64,000 nucleotides of DNA. Source: Linyphia triangularis (lineage: Eukaryota > Arthropoda > Arachnida > Araneae > Linyphiidae). The notes below the pieces were generated by a model that saw only the letters and a list, made by a program, of their open reading frames with translations, searched no databases and had not been told where the DNA came from. The stretch lies in NCBI GenBank assembly GCA_963978545.1, contig OZ021727.1:52216487-52280486 (forward strand), given 5' to 3'. Positions 62,350 to 64,000 of the stretch are shown in pieces. The translations under genes were made by a program, and so were the position numbers. Within the stretch, counting starts at the first letter, position 1, and each line of letters opens with the position of its first letter.

Positions 62350-63672
62350 TAACACAAATTAAAAGGTAAACGCCTCTACCACTAGGTCTTTCAAGAGAAA
62401 AGTGCCACGTCTTGAATGGAAGGAAATTGGGATAACTATAATTAAGTAGCACAACAAGCAGATAGAGCACAAGAAAGAGAGAAAAACACAAAATCAAATA
62501 AAAAGAATTATTTCAATTTAAGCTTCACGGAAGGCATTCCTTCTTATAATAAGGATAACCCAATAATGGGCTCCCAATGTTTCAATGCAGTGTGGCTCTC
62601 ATAGAACTGATGCTAAGAAAATCACATAACAAATTGAGCTCAGTACCCCTAATAGTAATAAATTGAATTTATTTTTGAACTCAATTTTTTATGATCATGT
62701 TCCGATTGCTGTGCTGCTTGATATGAGTTTCCTATGTTCCCTTCTATTCAAGAAGACAATTCTTGGCAATTTCACCTCGAAAGTCTTTTCGTAAGGCATT
62801 CTTTTTTAAAAATTTAACTGCTTTGAGTTGTCCTTGTGGTACGATACATGGTTTCATGGAAAACATATTCACTGTAAAAATACGATCGCCCATACCATCG
62901 GCTTTTATTTACTACATAGTTGATGCTAAAAAAAGACAGCGCATATTTCTACAAATTCTTGAGGGGAAAAGTCACCACACTAATCAATAATTCAGTTTGT
63001 ATGACCTTATAACGAAAAACTCTAGGAGAAACAAAATTTAATGTATAAATCTAACTCCTTTTGAATAAATGCTACGAAAAATATGAAATATGTGCAATTT
63101 CTAAACTAACACTTAGAAGAATTTTTTATTATGATATTTATATTATTTCAAAATCAAATCTTTTTATTTCGGTACTTGCCCAACGTTATTCCCAAATGTT
63201 GATTTTTGAAAAAAAAAAGGTCTTATGACTTTGAAGCATTTCTTTAATGAAATTTAAGCTTCATTTTAAATATAAATTAATGTAATATGCACGTTAAAAG
63301 GGTTTGAATCAAACTATTTTCATTCTAAATGTACGTGCCTAATTTTAATTAGTCATAAGTTACAGAAAAATAGAATGTAACTTTAAGAATTGTCATTGCG
63401 TTGTATTTAAAAAATTTTGAAAAAATAAATGTTTCTCGTTAACGTGATGCAAATTAATGCAATATACACAAAATAAATTTCTGACCAATTGCCATAACAA
63501 TTTAAAAATATTTTTTTATAAACTGTAAAAGCTCCCGAAATTTGTAATGTAATACATAAATGGCACATGCAGTCTATGGCAGCTAGATGCAAAATTTAGA
63601 ATATTTCCTAAAAATACTACTTTAGTTAAATATATCATTAAAAAATACATTTTATTTTATTTTTCGTTTCAG
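62346..63672. other. Intron 11, last part, no gene
   Basis: AT-rich. The open frame at 62763-62990 has no recognisable domain. No repeat structure was seen. Confidence 0.65.
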
Positions 63673-63743
63673 CACCACGAAGCGCACCTGAAGAAGTAAA
63701 AGCCATAATGCTATCCTCGCGAGCCATAAATGTCACGTGGAAA
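63673..63743 (+). CDS. Dscam: Dscam exon: start of fibronectin III domain 2
   Basis: 24 residues. It starts in phase 1 by completing a Pro codon (C|CA) and ends in phase 0 after INVTWK, which carries the conserved B-strand Trp of FNIII. PRSAPEEVKAIMLSSRAI matches the opening of Dscam FNIII-2. Acceptor CGTTTCAG; donor GTAAGT at 63744. The rest of FNIII-2 and all later domains lie beyond the window. Confidence 0.92.
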
Positions 63744-64000
63744 GTAAGTATTATTTTCTTAAAAGCATCATAAACCTTAACATCCATACCTTAGCATGTT
63801 TAAATAACCACCTACTTGACTTTCTTGGAAGCGATCGTGGGTATTTCTTTCTTTTAATAAAAGGCGCCACAAATTTTGATATTTGAAAGAAGTACGTGCG
63901 ATGCGAGAACGTTGAAGCACAAAGGGAAAACTCATAAACAAGGTAGGAAGGTCTTATTATGAAGAATAGGGATAATTAATGGAAGAGAAATCAATCAGGC
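63744..64000. other. Start of the next Dscam intron
   Basis: Non-coding sequence after the GTAAGT donor, running to the window edge. Nothing was recognised. Confidence 0.85.

Noticed and set aside
62763..62990. 75-codon plus-strand frame as a gene or Dscam exon
   Set aside because: No Ig or FNIII pattern and no consistent splice phases.

Overview
The window is a slice of an AT-rich animal genome, most probably an arthropod. It contains nine plus-strand exons of one Dscam-type (Down syndrome cell adhesion molecule) gene, spread over about 58 kb. Together they give only about 1.4 kb of coding sequence. They encode, in order, the second half of Ig6, all of Ig7, Ig8 (two exons), Ig9 (two exons), fibronectin III domain 1 (two exons) and the start of fibronectin III domain 2. 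Every internal junction is phase-compatible with the next. The gene runs off both ends: the signal peptide, Ig1 to Ig6a, the remaining FNIII domains, the membrane segment and the tail lie outside. The arthropod call is an inference from gene architecture, huge AT-rich introns and the repeat types; a crustacean such as a copepod is possible, but the sequence does not settle it.

Layout. 1-5478: upstream intron, with a palindromic MITE just before the Ig6 exon. 5641-26604: a 21-kb intron. It holds a long TA microsatellite split by a complete but decayed BEL/Pao LTR retrotransposon (7785-18589, minus strand), inside which sits a much younger Ty3/gypsy-type element (11917-16691) with apparently identical LTRs. 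The same intron holds a 1.5-kb tandem duplication (20920-24015) and a TTAA-flanked MITE ending about 50 bp before the Ig7 exon. 26896-43085: three introns with a second TTAA-flanked MITE, a large imperfect foldback and small hairpins. 43234-53357: a broken Tc1-like element, a 370-bp TA repeat and a foldback transposon with repeat-built arms. 58636-63672: a 2.7-kb DNA transposon with long terminal inverted repeats (TIRs).

The most interesting part is a family of DNA transposon-like sequences that I cannot place in a standard superfamily. Three copies are visible: 59606-62304, 48779-52149, and a fragment inside the Tc1-like element near 44400-45045. They share a protein with the signatures LYFDGR-x-DK, GH-x-TP, GCDGT, VYAP-x-WF and DYI-x-L-x-DW. 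The two better-bounded copies start TAGGG and end CCCTA. One has an 8-bp target duplication matching at 7 of 8 bases; the other lies between perfect 8-bp TA repeats.

The transposons explain most of the intron length and none interrupts an exon. I see no rRNA, tRNA or CRISPR array and no promoter that I can support. Long stretches with no recognised content are listed as such.
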